Shown one piece after another: positions 8,988-18,500 of a DNA stretch of 64,000 nt; position 1 is the first letter of the stretch; every line of letters starts with the position of its first letter. Below the pieces are notes generated by a model. It saw nothing but the letters and a program-made list of their open reading frames with translations, was not told the DNA's origin and ran no database searches. The stretch is from Solidesulfovibrio aerotolerans (GTDB taxonomy: Bacteria > Desulfobacterota > Desulfovibrionia > Desulfovibrionales > Desulfovibrionaceae). The stretch covers positions 186,001 through 250,000 of the forward strand of contig NZ_WVUD01000002.1 in the NCBI RefSeq assembly GCF_009856865.1, given 5' to 3'. Made by a program: the position numbers and the translations under genes.

Positions 8988-10142
8988 TCAGGCGCAGGCC
9001 GACGCGGCCCTAGCGGCCAAGTCCTGGCGGGCGGCGTCCAGGCGGGGCAGATCGACCTCGTGAACTTCCAGACGGCGGCCGATGCCGGCCAAAAGGCACA
9101 AGTGCAGCCGGCCGCCCAGGTGCTCGCGAAAGGCCTCGATGGCCCCGGCCATGTCCAGAGCCGCCAGGGCCGGATGCCACACGGCCAGGCCAAGGTCGGT
9201 CAAAAGCGTGAGCACCGCCTCGGCCTCGGCCGGGGCTAGCAGGCCCAAGCGGCTGGAATACAGGGTGTCCAGCGCCACCCCGACGGCCACGGCCTCGCCG
9301 TGGCGCAGCGCCCCGCCCGTCGCCTCTTCCAGGGCATGGGCAGCCCAGTGGCCAAAATCAAGGGGCCGGGCCGAACCCAGCTCAAAGGGATCGCCGCCCC
9401 CGGCAATATGCTGCAAATGGGCCTCGGCGCAGCGGATGTCGGTCTCCAGCAAGGCCTCGTCGTCAAGGACGCCAAGGCGCGGGGCCAGTTCCTGAAGGCG
9501 GGTAAAAAACAACGCGTCGCGCACCAGGGCGACCTTGACCGCCTCGGCCAGCCCGGCCCGGATCTCGCGCGCCGGCAGGGTGGCGAGCAGGGCGTGGTCG
9601 TTAATGACGGCATAGGGCGGGGCAAAGGTGCCGAGATAATTTTTGCGGCCGAAATAGTTGATGCCGTTTTTAACGCCCACCCCGGCGTCGTTCTGGGCCA
9701 GGACGGTGGAGGGCAGGCGCAAAAGGCGCACCCCCCGGTGGGCCGTGGCCGCACCGAACCCGGCCGCGTCCAGCACCGCCCCGCCGCCGATGGCCAGCAC
9801 AAAGGACTGGCGGCACAGTTTGGCCCGAAAGGTCAGCTCCCACACCGCCTCGACCACGGCAAAATCGGCCTTGGCCATTTCGCCCCCGGGCACGACAAGC
9901 GGCGCTTCGACCAGGGTCAGCAGCCTACTATGGGCCGCAGCGTAGGCAGCCACCCGGGCCGGCAGGGTCGGATCGGCGGCGGCCAGCCCGGCATCGAGAA
10001 CCACTCCGACCTTGTGGGGGCCTTCTCCGGCCCGGGCCAGGACGTCGGCCAGGACGGGATTGCCGGGATCAAAAACGCGACGGGTGAAAATGACCGGAAA
10101 GTCGTACGCCAGAGCGATATGTTGGGGAATGGCAACGGTCAT
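8988..10142 (-). CDS. eboD: EboD-like 3-dehydroquinate synthase-family protein
   Basis: 384 residues from an ATG with a GAGG site upstream. It carries the dehydroquinate synthase fold: NAD-binding GGGAVLDAAGF, VLAQNDAGVGVKNGINYFG in place of the usual TTLLAQVDSSVGGKTGIN, and metal ligands in ELGSARPLDFGHWAAHALE and LRHGEAVAVG. The block order and the downstream EboE-like partner favour the EboD branch over a shikimate-pathway AroB. EboD proteins act in ebo metabolite-traffic clusters with unproven chemistry. The eboA, eboB, eboC (UbiA prenyltransferase) and eboF genes are not present nearby, so this is a reduced cluster. Confidence 0.72.
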   Translation of the reverse strand: MTVAIPQHIALAYDFPVIFTRRVFDPGNPVLADVLARAGEGPHKVGVVLDAGLAAADPTLPARVAAYAAAHSRLLTLVEAPLVVPGGEMAKADFAVVEAVWELTFRAKLCRQSFVLAIGGGAVLDAAGFGAATAHRGVRLLRLPSTVLAQNDAGVGVKNGINYFGRKNYLGTFAPPYAVINDHALLATLPAREIRAGLAEAVKVALVRDALFFTRLQELAPRLGVLDDEALLETDIRCAEAHLQHIAGGGDPFELGSARPLDFGHWAAHALEEATGGALRHGEAVAVGVALDTLYSSRLGLLAPAEAEAVLTLLTDLGLAVWHPALAALDMAGAIEAFREHLGGRLHLCLLAGIGRRLEVHEVDLPRLDAARQDLAARAASACA

Positions 10143-10184
10143 GGAGCCTCTATGCGGGTTGCGGGATACAAACGCTTTCCCATG

Positions 10185-10709
10185 CTACCGCTTTTGCCCG
10201 GTTTCTTCCACAGGCCCGACGCTGTCGGAATCAAGCGGGGCCACGGTGTCCAAAACGCCGGTGCGGCGCAGGGCTTCGTAGAGGACCACGGAGGCGGCGT
10301 TGGCGATATTGAGGCTGCGCACCTGGCCCCAGATGGGGATGGTCAGGCGGCAGGCGGCCGCGTCCAGGACGTGTTGCGGCAGGCCGCTGGACTCCGCGCC
10401 AAAGACCAGCACATCGTCGGCATCGAAGGCGAAGCGGTGGCAGGCCACGGTGGCATGGCCCCGGTTGCCGGCGGTGGTGGCCACCAGCCGTCGGCCGGGC
10501 CGGGCGGCGCGAAAGGCCTCAAAATCCTCCCAGACCGTCAGATTGACATGGGGCCAGTAGTCCAGCCCGGCCCGCTTGAGATAGCGGTCGGCCAGGGAAA
10601 ACCCCAGCGGCTTGACCAGATGGAGCGGGGTTTTGGTGGCGGCGCACAACCGGGCGATGCTCCCGGTATTTTGCGGGATTTCCGGAGCAATAAGGACAAT
10701 CTCGATCAC
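10185..10709 (-). CDS. trmL: tRNA (cytidine(34)-2'-O)-methyltransferase, SPOUT family
   Basis: 174 residues with the SPOUT trefoil-knot motifs in order: EIPQNTGSIARLCAA (motif 1), FGAESSGLP (motif 2) and the knot loop IPIWGQVRSLNIANAASVVL (motif 3). TrmL methylates the 2'-OH of the wobble base in certain tRNA-Leu isoacceptors using S-adenosylmethionine. It starts at GTG, overlapping the stop of the upstream thioesterase gene as GTGA, so the pair is coupled. The C-terminal 15 residues are an extra polar tail beyond the usual domain end. Confidence 0.92.
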   Translation of the reverse strand: MIEIVLIAPEIPQNTGSIARLCAATKTPLHLVKPLGFSLADRYLKRAGLDYWPHVNLTVWEDFEAFRAARPGRRLVATTAGNRGHATVACHRFAFDADDVLVFGAESSGLPQHVLDAAACRLTIPIWGQVRSLNIANAASVVLYEALRRTGVLDTVAPLDSDSVGPVEETGQKR

Positions 10710-11110
10710 GCCGTCTCCCGGGTGTAGGGAACGTCCTTGCGGTAGACCGTGCCCTGCATGCTGGCAATGACCTCGTCGTTGTCGTTGGAAATGGTCACGA
10801 CGTAGGTGGCCAATTTCGAGCCAAGGGAAATTTCCCGGGCCTCGGCGAAAAGGGTCGAACCGAGTCCGGCCTTGATGTAGGCAATGGAAGCAGCCACCCC
10901 CAGACTCAGCTTGCCGTGGCTGTTGGCGGCCACGGCAAAGGCCAGGTCGGCCAGGGTGAAAATGGCCCCGCCGTGGGCGATGCCGGCTCCGTTGCGGTGG
11001 TTGGCGGTAATGTCCATGGCGGTCCTGGCGTAGCCGGGGGCAACTTCGATAAGGCGGATGCCAAGGGATTTGGCGAAGGCGTCGCGGTCAAGAAACCACT
11101 GCATGTCCAT
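10706..11110 (-). CDS. PaaI-family hotdog thioesterase
   Basis: 134 residues; the ATG has AAAGGAG upstream. The hotdog-fold signature HRNGAGIAHGGAIFTLADLA matches the PaaI/DUF4442 thioesterase active-site region (Asn, HGG and the catalytic Asp in TLAD). These enzymes hydrolyse aromatic or medium-chain acyl-CoA thioesters in the cytoplasm. It is translationally coupled to trmL by a 4-bp overlap and expressed from a promoter that overlaps the divergent one of the 11235 gene. Confidence 0.88.
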   Translation of the reverse strand: MDMQWFLDRDAFAKSLGIRLIEVAPGYARTAMDITANHRNGAGIAHGGAIFTLADLAFAVAANSHGKLSLGVAASIAYIKAGLGSTLFAEAREISLGSKLATYVVTISNDNDEVIASMQGTVYRKDVPYTRETA

Positions 11111-11154
11111 GGGGGTGCTCCTTTGCCACGCGGTGCGGCTGGCGAAACCCGGGG

Positions 11155-11183
11155 ATGGAACGCCGGGCGGCCGGATTTGTCAA
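11155..11183 (-). promoter_or_regulatory. Promoter for the thioesterase-trmL unit
   Basis: Minus-strand -35 TTGACA (11183-11178), 17-bp spacer and a weak -10 TTCCAT (11160-11155). The -35 box overlaps the -35 of the divergent promoter, so the two should compete or be co-regulated. Confidence 0.45.
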
Positions 11184-11205
11184 GTCTGGCAATTGCGGCT
11201 ATACC
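11177..11205 (+). promoter_or_regulatory. Promoter for the small secreted protein gene
   Basis: TTGTCA (11177-11182), 17-bp spacer, TATACC (11200-11205). Predicted start about 11212, giving a leader of about 23 nt before ATG 11235. Confidence 0.5.
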
Positions 11206-11234
11206 GGTGCATCCCGACCAGGGGGTGGATCGCC

Positions 11235-11606
11235 ATGTTGCGTTATGCGTGCATCATGTTGTGGCTGCTGGCCGTCCTGGCCTGCCCGGCGGGGCCGGAT
11301 TGGCTGCCAACGACTGCGCGACCGGTTGCCGGGACCGGTCTGGCCCTGGCCGCGCCGCCGGGACCGGGCGATCTGGCCCGGTCCATCGAGACGGCCAAGC
11401 GGAGCATTGCCGAGCACGAGAAGACCATCCAGGCCTATAACGCCGAGATGCGAACCACGGTGGCCAACGATCCGCCAGCGGCCAGACGTCGCGAGGAAAT
11501 CCGCATCCTCAAGCAGTATTATGTTCGGGAAATTGAGGCGCTTCGGGCGAAGATCATCGATGACTACAAAAAAATCCAGGAATTTCGGGCCAGTGGCGCG
11601 CAATAG
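11235..11606 (+). CDS. Small secreted coiled-coil protein of unknown function
   Basis: 123 residues from an ATG with GGGGGTGG upstream. Residues 1-30 look like a signal peptide (hydrophobic IMLWLLAVLACPAG) followed by a second Ala-rich stretch. From about residue 50 the rest is charged, alpha-helical and coiled-coil-like (Arg/Glu/Lys/Ile heptads), with no cysteine and no enzymatic motif. I do not recognise a family. It stands alone between a divergent promoter and the tRNA-Val terminator. A periplasmic structural or adaptor role is possible but unsupported. Confidence 0.7.
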   Translation: MLRYACIMLWLLAVLACPAGPDWLPTTARPVAGTGLALAAPPGPGDLARSIETAKRSIAEHEKTIQAYNAEMRTTVANDPPAARRREEIRILKQYYVREIEALRAKIIDDYKKIQEFRASGAQ

Positions 11607-11623
11607 TGCACCCCTGCAACCCC

Positions 11624-11656
11624 AAAAAAGAAACGCCTCGCTGTGCGAGGCGTTTC
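11624..11656 (-). terminator. Intrinsic terminator of the tRNA-Val gene
   Basis: 12-bp stem GAAACGCCTCGC with a 3-nt loop. On the minus strand it is followed by CTTTTTT, a proper U-tract, 13 nt after the tRNA CCA end. Confidence 0.85.
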
Positions 11657-11668
11657 GGATCGATTCGG

Positions 11669-11744
<76 letters not shown>

Positions 11745-11865
11745 GTCGAAGTAAGTATGCGAGAGCCCGCCCCAAGGCAAGCATTATTTTGGCCAAGACG
11801 GAAAAAAGTGTACGCCCGGCATCGGCAAACAAATTAACACCCTTCAATAAAAGGAAAAATCGAAA

Positions 11866-12888
11866 ATGCGCTTACTCGTGACCGGAGGCTGCGGCTTCAT
11901 CGGCTCCAACTTCATCCGCGACATGCTGGCCCGCCACGACGGGCTGACCATCGTCAACCTCGACCTGCTCACCTACGCCGGCAACCGCCAGAGTCTGGCC
12001 GATGTCGAAGCCGCCTACGGCGGCACGCGCTATTTCTTCGCCCGGGGCGACATCGCCAACGCCGAACTGGTGCTGCATCTGTTTGAGGAACACGCGATTG
12101 AGGCGGTGGCCAATTTCGCCGCCGAGTCCCATGTGGACCGCTCCATCACCGATGCCTCACCCTTTGTGCGCACCAACATCGCAGGAACCCAGAGCCTGCT
12201 CGACGCTTCGCGCCATTTCGGCATCAAGCGTTTCGTCCACGTCTCCACCGACGAGGTCTACGGCACCCTGGGACCGGACGGAAAGTTCACCGAAGAGACG
12301 CCGCTGGCCCCCAACAGCCCCTATTCCGCCAGCAAGGCCGGTGCCGACATGCTGGTGCGGGCCGCCCATGAAACCTTCGGCATGGACACGGTCATCACCC
12401 GCTGCTCCAACAACTACGGCCCGTTCCAGTTCCCGGAAAAGCTCATTCCGCTGATGTTTTCCCGGGCCATGGCCGACGAGGCCCTGCCGGTCTACGGCGA
12501 CGGTTTGAACGTGCGCGACTGGATTTATGTCCTGGACCACTGCCGGGGCGTGGAACTGGCTCTTTTAAAAGGCAAATCCGGCGAGGTCTACAACTTCGGC
12601 GGCGACGCGGAAAAGCCCAATATCGAGGTGGTGCGCACCATCTTAAAAGCCCTGGGCAAGCCCGAAAGCCTCATCCGGTTCGTGACCGACAGGCCGGGCC
12701 ACGACCTCCGCTACGCCATGGATTTCACCAAGGCGACCCGGGAGCTGGGCTTTGCCCCGGCCTACGATTTCTCGCGCGGCATTGCCGAAACCATGGCCTG
12801 GTACCAGCAAAACGGCCCCTGGCTTGAAAGCGTCGCCAGCGGAGCCTACCGCCAGTTCATGGCCAGCTGGTACGGGGACCGGGCATGA
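11866..12888 (+). CDS. rfbB: dTDP-glucose 4,6-dehydratase
   Basis: 340 residues. The extended short-chain dehydrogenase signature is complete: N-terminal NAD-binding GGCGFIGSNF, then FAAESHVDRSI, STDEVYG with the catalytic Thr/Asp/Glu, and the YxxxK pair in PYSASKAGAD, followed by RCSNNYGPFQFPEKLIP. It converts dTDP-glucose to dTDP-4-keto-6-deoxyglucose, the second step towards dTDP-L-rhamnose for lipopolysaccharide. The start follows AAAGGAAAAA. The stop overlaps the rfbD start (ATGA). The rfbA and rfbC partners are not adjacent, so the pathway is split. Confidence 0.95.
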   Translation: MRLLVTGGCGFIGSNFIRDMLARHDGLTIVNLDLLTYAGNRQSLADVEAAYGGTRYFFARGDIANAELVLHLFEEHAIEAVANFAAESHVDRSITDASPFVRTNIAGTQSLLDASRHFGIKRFVHVSTDEVYGTLGPDGKFTEETPLAPNSPYSASKAGADMLVRAAHETFGMDTVITRCSNNYGPFQFPEKLIPLMFSRAMADEALPVYGDGLNVRDWIYVLDHCRGVELALLKGKSGEVYNFGGDAEKPNIEVVRTILKALGKPESLIRFVTDRPGHDLRYAMDFTKATRELGFAPAYDFSRGIAETMAWYQQNGPWLESVASGAYRQFMASWYGDRA

Positions 12889-13766
12889 GTGCTCGCGCGC
12901 AGACCGGCCGCGCCGTCATCCTCGGCGGCCAGACCGGGCTGGTGGGCCGGCCCCTGACCCAGACCCTGGCGGCGGCAGGCTATGCGGTTCTGCCCACCAC
13001 CCGCTCCCAGCTTGACCCCTTTGACGCCGACGCCGTCGCCCGGGCGTTGGCGTCTTTTGAGGCCACGCATCTGTTTAACACCGTGGCCTACACCGCCGTG
13101 GACGCGGCCGAGGACGATCGGGACGAGGCCTACCGGGTCAACGGCGATCTGCCCGGCCGGCTGGCCCGGGTCTGCCGTGACGCCGGCACGCTGCTGGTGC
13201 ACCTGTCCACCGACTTTGTCTTTGACGGGACGGCAAACCGGCCCTATGTCGAGGATGATGCGGTCAATCCCCAGTCGGTCTACGGAGCCAGCAAGCTGGC
13301 CGGCGAGCAGGCCATTGCCGACAGCGGCCTGACGGACTTTCAGATCCTGCGCACGGCCTGGCTGTATGGTCCGGGGAAAAAGAACTTCGTGGCCACCATG
13401 CTCGGGCTGGCCAAGGACCGGGAGGAACTGCGGGTGGTGGCGGACCAGATCGGTTCGCCTACCTATACGGTTGATCTGGCCGGCTGGATGGCGGAGTTGG
13501 CCGGGACGGCGGCGCGCGGCATTTTTCATGCTGTGGGCTCGGGCCAGGCGAGCTGGTGCGAACTGGCGGCTGCGGCCGTGGCCGCTGCGGGCCTGCCCTG
13601 CCGGGTGACGCCCATCGCTTCGGCCGAGTATCCCCAAAAAGCCGCGCGTCCGCCCTATTCCGTGCTGGACAATCGCAAGCTGGCCGCGGCCATCGGACGG
13701 CTGCCCCGTCCCTGGGACGCGACGGTGCGGGAATACGTCTACGAGCAAATGCAGTCGTCGATCTGA
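12885..13766 (+). CDS. rfbD: dTDP-4-dehydrorhamnose reductase
   Basis: 293 residues with the RmlD layout: GGQTGLVGRPL nucleotide-binding loop, NTVAYTAVDAAEDDRDEAYRVN, STDFVFDG, and the catalytic YGASKLAGEQA. It reduces dTDP-4-dehydro-L-rhamnose to dTDP-L-rhamnose using NAD(P)H, the last step of the sugar-nucleotide pathway. It is coupled to rfbB by a 4-bp overlap. Its 3' end overlaps the convergent sensor-kinase gene by 28 bp, so the two share no terminator. Confidence 0.93.
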   Translation: MSARAQTGRAVILGGQTGLVGRPLTQTLAAAGYAVLPTTRSQLDPFDADAVARALASFEATHLFNTVAYTAVDAAEDDRDEAYRVNGDLPGRLARVCRDAGTLLVHLSTDFVFDGTANRPYVEDDAVNPQSVYGASKLAGEQAIADSGLTDFQILRTAWLYGPGKKNFVATMLGLAKDREELRVVADQIGSPTYTVDLAGWMAELAGTAARGIFHAVGSGQASWCELAAAAVAAAGLPCRVTPIASAEYPQKAARPPYSVLDNRKLAAAIGRLPRPWDATVREYVYEQMQSSI

Positions 13767-15232
13767 TCAAACTCGACCGGCGCAAGGGGCAGGGTAAAGC
13801 AGAACGTCGCGCCCTGCCCCGGAACGGATTCGACCCAGATGCGCCCGCCATGGGCCGTCACGATGCCTTCGGCAATGGCCAGGCCCAGACCCAGGCTTTT
13901 TTCCCCGGCAGTGGGCTTGGCCGAAAGCCGCTCAAAGGGTTTAAACAGCAACGAGCGCTCCTCGGCCAGCACCCCCGGCCCCTGGTCGCCAACCCGCACC
14001 GTCACCGCGTTTTCCTCGACCGCAAGGGTTAAGCGCACCAGGGTTTTGGCTGGCGAAAACTTGACTGCGTTGGACAGCAGATTGTCCAGCAATCGGGCGA
14101 TGAGGTCGGGATCAAACAACATAAGAGGCACATCAGGCACCTTGATTTCCAGCCGAATGCCCTTGCCGGAGGCCGTGGCCTCGGCCAGACGCGCCCGTTC
14201 CATGATCAGGGCGTCGAGCCGCGAGACGGTCAGGACCGGCTCCAGATGGCCGGTTTCCAGGCGGGTGAGATCCTGCATGTTGGAGGCCAGGGTGCACAGC
14301 CGGCGTCCGGCCTGGCTGATAACCGCCGCCATTTCCCGGACCTCGCCCCCGATCTCGCCGCACACGCCGTCAAGGATCAGATTGGCTGCCCCCACGATGC
14401 CGCCGGCCGGGCTTTTCAGGTCATGGGCCAGCATGGACAGGAACATGCGGCGCAGCCGCTCCAGGCGCTTGATCTCCAGCATGCGCTCCACCGCCTCGAC
14501 GCCGTGGAGCACCCGGCAGTACAACTCCTCACGCTCAAAGGGCTTGTGCAGATAATCATCGCCGCCGCTTTTGAGAAATTCCGCCGAGATGGCCCGGGGA
14601 GCCTTGCCCGAGATGCCGATCAGACAAATTTCGCGCTGCCGATAGCGCCGTCGGATGGTGCGGGTCAGTTCGACGCCGTTTTGCTCCGGCATGTCATAGT
14701 CGATGATGACAGCCGTGATGTCCGGGCGCTGCTCCAGGATGGCCAGGGCCATGGCCGGCGAGGCGGCCAGGTGTACCCGGAACTGGTAGTGGCGCAGATT
14801 GCGGCGCAAAAAGAGACGCATGAAGGCCGAGTCTTCCACCACCAGGATGCGGGCTGAACGGTTTTTGAGCAACCGGTCCACGAAGCGGGCCACGGCCTGG
14901 GGGTCTTCGACCTCGGCCACGACAAAATCGATGGCGTCCAGTTCCTGGGCCAACTCCCGGTAGTCCGGGCGATACCGCTCAGCCACGGCCAGCCAGGGGA
15001 TGCCGCCGACAGTGGCCGCCGCCGCCAGCCCCCGGACCGTCTCTTCCGGCAGGGCCAGATCGACAAGACACAGCAGGAACGTGCCCTGATCGCCGCCCGC
15101 CAGCAGAACCGCGACGTCGTCTGCGGTGCGCACCGGCACGGCTCCAAGACCGGACAGCGCCCCGCAATGCCGGATGACGCCAGACGCCAGGAGGGGATTA
15201 TCAGAGGCCAGGAGAAATCGCGGGTCGGACAT
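13739..15232 (-). CDS. Tandem-receiver sensor histidine kinase (REC-like, REC, HisKA, HATPase)
   Basis: 497 residues, no transmembrane segment, so cytoplasmic. Domains in order: a degenerate receiver-like domain (1-122, Asp58 in LCLVDLALP but no acidic pair at the N-terminus), a good receiver (127-245, VVEDS, phospho-acceptor Asp178 in VIIDYDMPEQNG, Lys230), HisKA with His270 in LAHDLKSP (260-330) and HATPase (380-485, NLLSNAVKFS, GDQGPG, LGLGLAIAEGI). It most likely reads phosphorylation of its receivers and adjusts a partner; the kinase box lacks an attached output domain. The receiver pair has the same Asp spacing as the regulator at 43049. The true partner is unknown. Confidence 0.9.
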   Translation of the reverse strand: MSDPRFLLASDNPLLASGVIRHCGALSGLGAVPVRTADDVAVLLAGGDQGTFLLCLVDLALPEETVRGLAAAATVGGIPWLAVAERYRPDYRELAQELDAIDFVVAEVEDPQAVARFVDRLLKNRSARILVVEDSAFMRLFLRRNLRHYQFRVHLAASPAMALAILEQRPDITAVIIDYDMPEQNGVELTRTIRRRYRQREICLIGISGKAPRAISAEFLKSGGDDYLHKPFEREELYCRVLHGVEAVERMLEIKRLERLRRMFLSMLAHDLKSPAGGIVGAANLILDGVCGEIGGEVREMAAVISQAGRRLCTLASNMQDLTRLETGHLEPVLTVSRLDALIMERARLAEATASGKGIRLEIKVPDVPLMLFDPDLIARLLDNLLSNAVKFSPAKTLVRLTLAVEENAVTVRVGDQGPGVLAEERSLLFKPFERLSAKPTAGEKSLGLGLAIAEGIVTAHGGRIWVESVPGQGATFCFTLPLAPVEFDQIDDCICS

Positions 15233-15506
15233 GGCAGGTAAAGTGCCTCCCCAAAGTATAGGTTGAGCGTATCAGAGCCCTTGCACCAGAGCAATGACGC
15301 TTTTTCCAAAACATCCCGGCAATTCCGGCTTTTCGCTGGAGCGTCGGTTCGCCGAACCGTCGGATCGCCGAAGGAGCCGGCGCGTCGGCAAGAACTTTCT
15401 GCCCGCCGCCTGACCACCGTCCTTGCCTTGTCGTCGGAAGTTTCTTACGTAAGGAATCTGCGGTTTAAGCCCTTCGGCTGATCGGCTCTTCCCTGGAGAT
15501 CCGGAC
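15233..15506. other. Intergenic region between two divergent sensor kinases
   Basis: 274 bp with no convincing gene. It contains a perfect palindrome CTTACGTAAG (15444-15453, extended TTCTTACGTAAGGAA) about 54 bp before the start of the next gene, a possible regulator site. No clear sigma-70 promoter is visible. Confidence 0.4.
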
Positions 15507-18500
15507 ATGGCATGGCGACGGCTCCGAAGCCTGCGAATTCGGCTTTTTTGGCTGGTTCTGCTGACACTGGCCCCGGTTCTTGCGTTGCATGTGGCCTCGA
15601 CGCTGGAAAAGCAATCCATGGCCCGCCAAGCCATTGTGCGCAGCCTGCAAAACATCGCCGACTTGGCCGCCGCCAATGCCCAGACCGTGCTGGCCGGTGC
15701 CGGCGAGGTCTTGCACGGCCTCACCCAACTCCCGGAAATCCAACGCCTCGACCCAGTCGCGGCAGGCCGGATACTTGCCAAAGCCGAAGGAATCTTCCCC
15801 AATTTCAGCCGCTTGCGGCTGGTGCGCCAGAACGGAACCCTGGCGGCACCCGCCGATCTGCCCAGCGTTTCTGGCGACGACGCCGACCGCTCCTGGTTTG
15901 GCCAAGCCCTGGCCAGTCCTTCTCTGGTGCTGTGCGGCTGTCAGAGCGACAAAAGCACGGGCCAGCCCGGCATCCTGCTGGCCCATTCCGTGATCGACGC
16001 CGCCGGGACGGTTCTTGGTGCCTGCGCCCTGACCCTCAACCTCGACTGGTTTGCCCAAAGCTTTGCTGCCCTGCGGCTGCCCGAGGCAGTCGAGGCCTGT
16101 CTGTTTGACGAGGGGGGGACCGTGCTGGCCACCTGGCCGGTCAATCCGGCAGCCATCGGCCAGCCCCTGCCCGACGCCGCCGCTCTTGTGCCCAGACTGG
16201 CCGGCGGCCAGCCACCCGCCTGGGACGGCCCGGGCCTTGACAAGAGCCAACGCCACGCCATTTTCTCCTCCATCGGCACCACCGGCAAGGGGCGATTCCA
16301 CATCCGCCTGAGCCAACCCGAACAGATCCATACCGCCGCCTTGGCCTCGACCTGGCAGCGGGACATGTCCCTTTTCGGCTTGGCCGTCGTTCTGGCCCTG
16401 GCTGCCGCCCACTTTTTCAGCAACGCCTTCCTGCTGCGTCCGGTCGAACGCCTGGCCGACATGGCCCGGGACTTGACCAACGGCGACCTGGACCGCCGTT
16501 CCGGCATGGCCAACGCCCAGGGCGAACTGGCCGACCTGGGCCGGGCCTTGGACGCCATGGCCGACAGGCTGCGCGAGCGCATCCGCTTCACCCAGGAACT
16601 CATCGACGCCATACCGGCCCCTGTGTTCTACAAGGACTTGGACGGCCGCCATCTCGGGTGCAACAAGGCTTTTGATCGCGACATCCACCCCCGCGATGCC
16701 ATTATCGGACGCACTTTGGCGCAGATCCTCCCACCAGAGGCGGCCGCGCTGGGCCTGGAAAATGATCGCCGCGCCCTTAATAATCCCCACAACGCAGTGG
16801 CCTACGACGCCCCCATCAAATACCGGGACGGTTCGTTGCACGATGTGCTGCTCTTTAAATCCCCATTCTACGACATCGGCGGCCGACCGGCCGGCATTGT
16901 AGGCGTCTTGCTGGACATAACGGCCCACAAGCGCTCGGAAAGGGAGCTGCTCGCCTCTCAGACCCGCTACGAGCTCCTGCTGGCTTCCCTGCGCGACGGC
17001 TTTGCCGTGCTTTCCAGCGACCACCGGGTGGTGCAGTCCAATCCGGCCTTCCGGGAGATGCTCGGCTACAGCGCCGAGGAACTTTCGGTCATGCCCTACC
17101 GGGACTTCACCCCCACGGTCTGGCACGAGGCCGAGCAACGGATTCTGACCGAGGTCGATGCCCGAGGCTTTTCCGAGATTTTTGAAAAGGAATACCGCCG
17201 CAAGGACGGCGTCATCTTCCCCGTGGCCCTGCGCCTGCACCGCTACCCGGCCGTTGCCGGCGATGACCGCCGCTATTTTGCCATCGTGCGCGACATCGCC
17301 GACGCCAAAGCCATTGAAGCCGACCTGCGCCAGGCCAAGGAGGCCGCCGAAACAGCCAATCAGGTCAAAAGCGAATTTCTGGCCAAAATGAGCCACGAAA
17401 TCCGCACGCCCCTGCATGCCGTTATCGGCATGACCGAACTGACCCTGGACACCAAACTGACCCCATCCCAGCGCGATGCCTTGCAAACCGTGCGCGAGGC
17501 CGCCGGCAATCTCCTCGATCTCATAAACGACATCCTCGACATCTCGCGCATCGAGGCCCGGGGCCTGGATCTGGCCGATGAAGACTTTGATCTGCGCCGC
17601 ACCCTGGCCGGCGTGGCCCGCACGCTGCGCCCCCAGGCCCGGCGCAAGGGGTTGCTCCTGTCCCTGGCCGTGCCCGCAGCCGTGCCGCGTTACGCCCGGG
17701 GCGATGCCGGACGGCTGCGCCAGATTCTGCTGAATCTCGTTGGCAACGCCATCAAATTCACCGACACCGGGCGCGTGGACGTGTCTGCCGCCATGCCCCA
17801 AGCGCAACAACTCATACTCACCGTGGCCGACACCGGGGTCGGCATCCCCCCGGATCGCCTGGATTACGTGTTTAACATGTTCACCCAGGCGGATTCCACC
17901 GTGGCCGGCCACTACGGCGGCACGGGCCTGGGCCTGGCCATCTGCCGGGAACTGACCCGCCTTATGGGCGGCAGTATCGAAGCCAGCAGCACGCTCGGCC
18001 GGGGCAGCACCTTTGTGGTGCGCCTCCCGCTCACCCCGGCCCTGACCGTCCCACCCCGGCCGGCCCGGCCAGTCGGGCCAGTCGAGCCGGACGGGCCGGT
18101 CGGACAGGTCGGGCCGGCCACGGCCAAGCCCTTGCGCATCCTCTTGGCCGAAGACAATCCGGTCAATATCAAGGTAGCAACCACCTATCTGTCCCGCCGG
18201 GGCTATGCGGCCAGGGTCGCGCAAAACGGTCGGCGCGCCCTGGAACTGCTCGCCCAAGAGCCCTTCGACGTGGTGCTTATGGATGTGGAAATGCCCGAAC
18301 TCGACGGCCTGGAAACCACGCGGCAGATCCGGGCCGGGCTGGCCGGACCCCAAAACTGCGCCGTGCCCGTGGTGGCCATGACCGCCCATGCCCAGGCCGG
18401 AGCCAGGGAGCGTTGTCTGGCAGCAGGGATGAACCACTATTTGACAAAGCCGCTGGATTTTTCCGCCCTGGACGAACTGCTGGGCCGTTTTGCCGCCACC

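Noticed and set aside
9300-10727. A 475-codon plus-strand frame opposite eboD and trmL
   Set aside because: It spans two well-supported minus-strand genes and their overlap, with antisense-type composition.
15465-18437. A 990-codon open frame on the minus strand opposite the hybrid kinase
   Set aside because: It is the antisense shadow of a high-GC3 gene: Gly/Gln/His-rich without motifs, while the plus strand encodes a complete multi-domain kinase.
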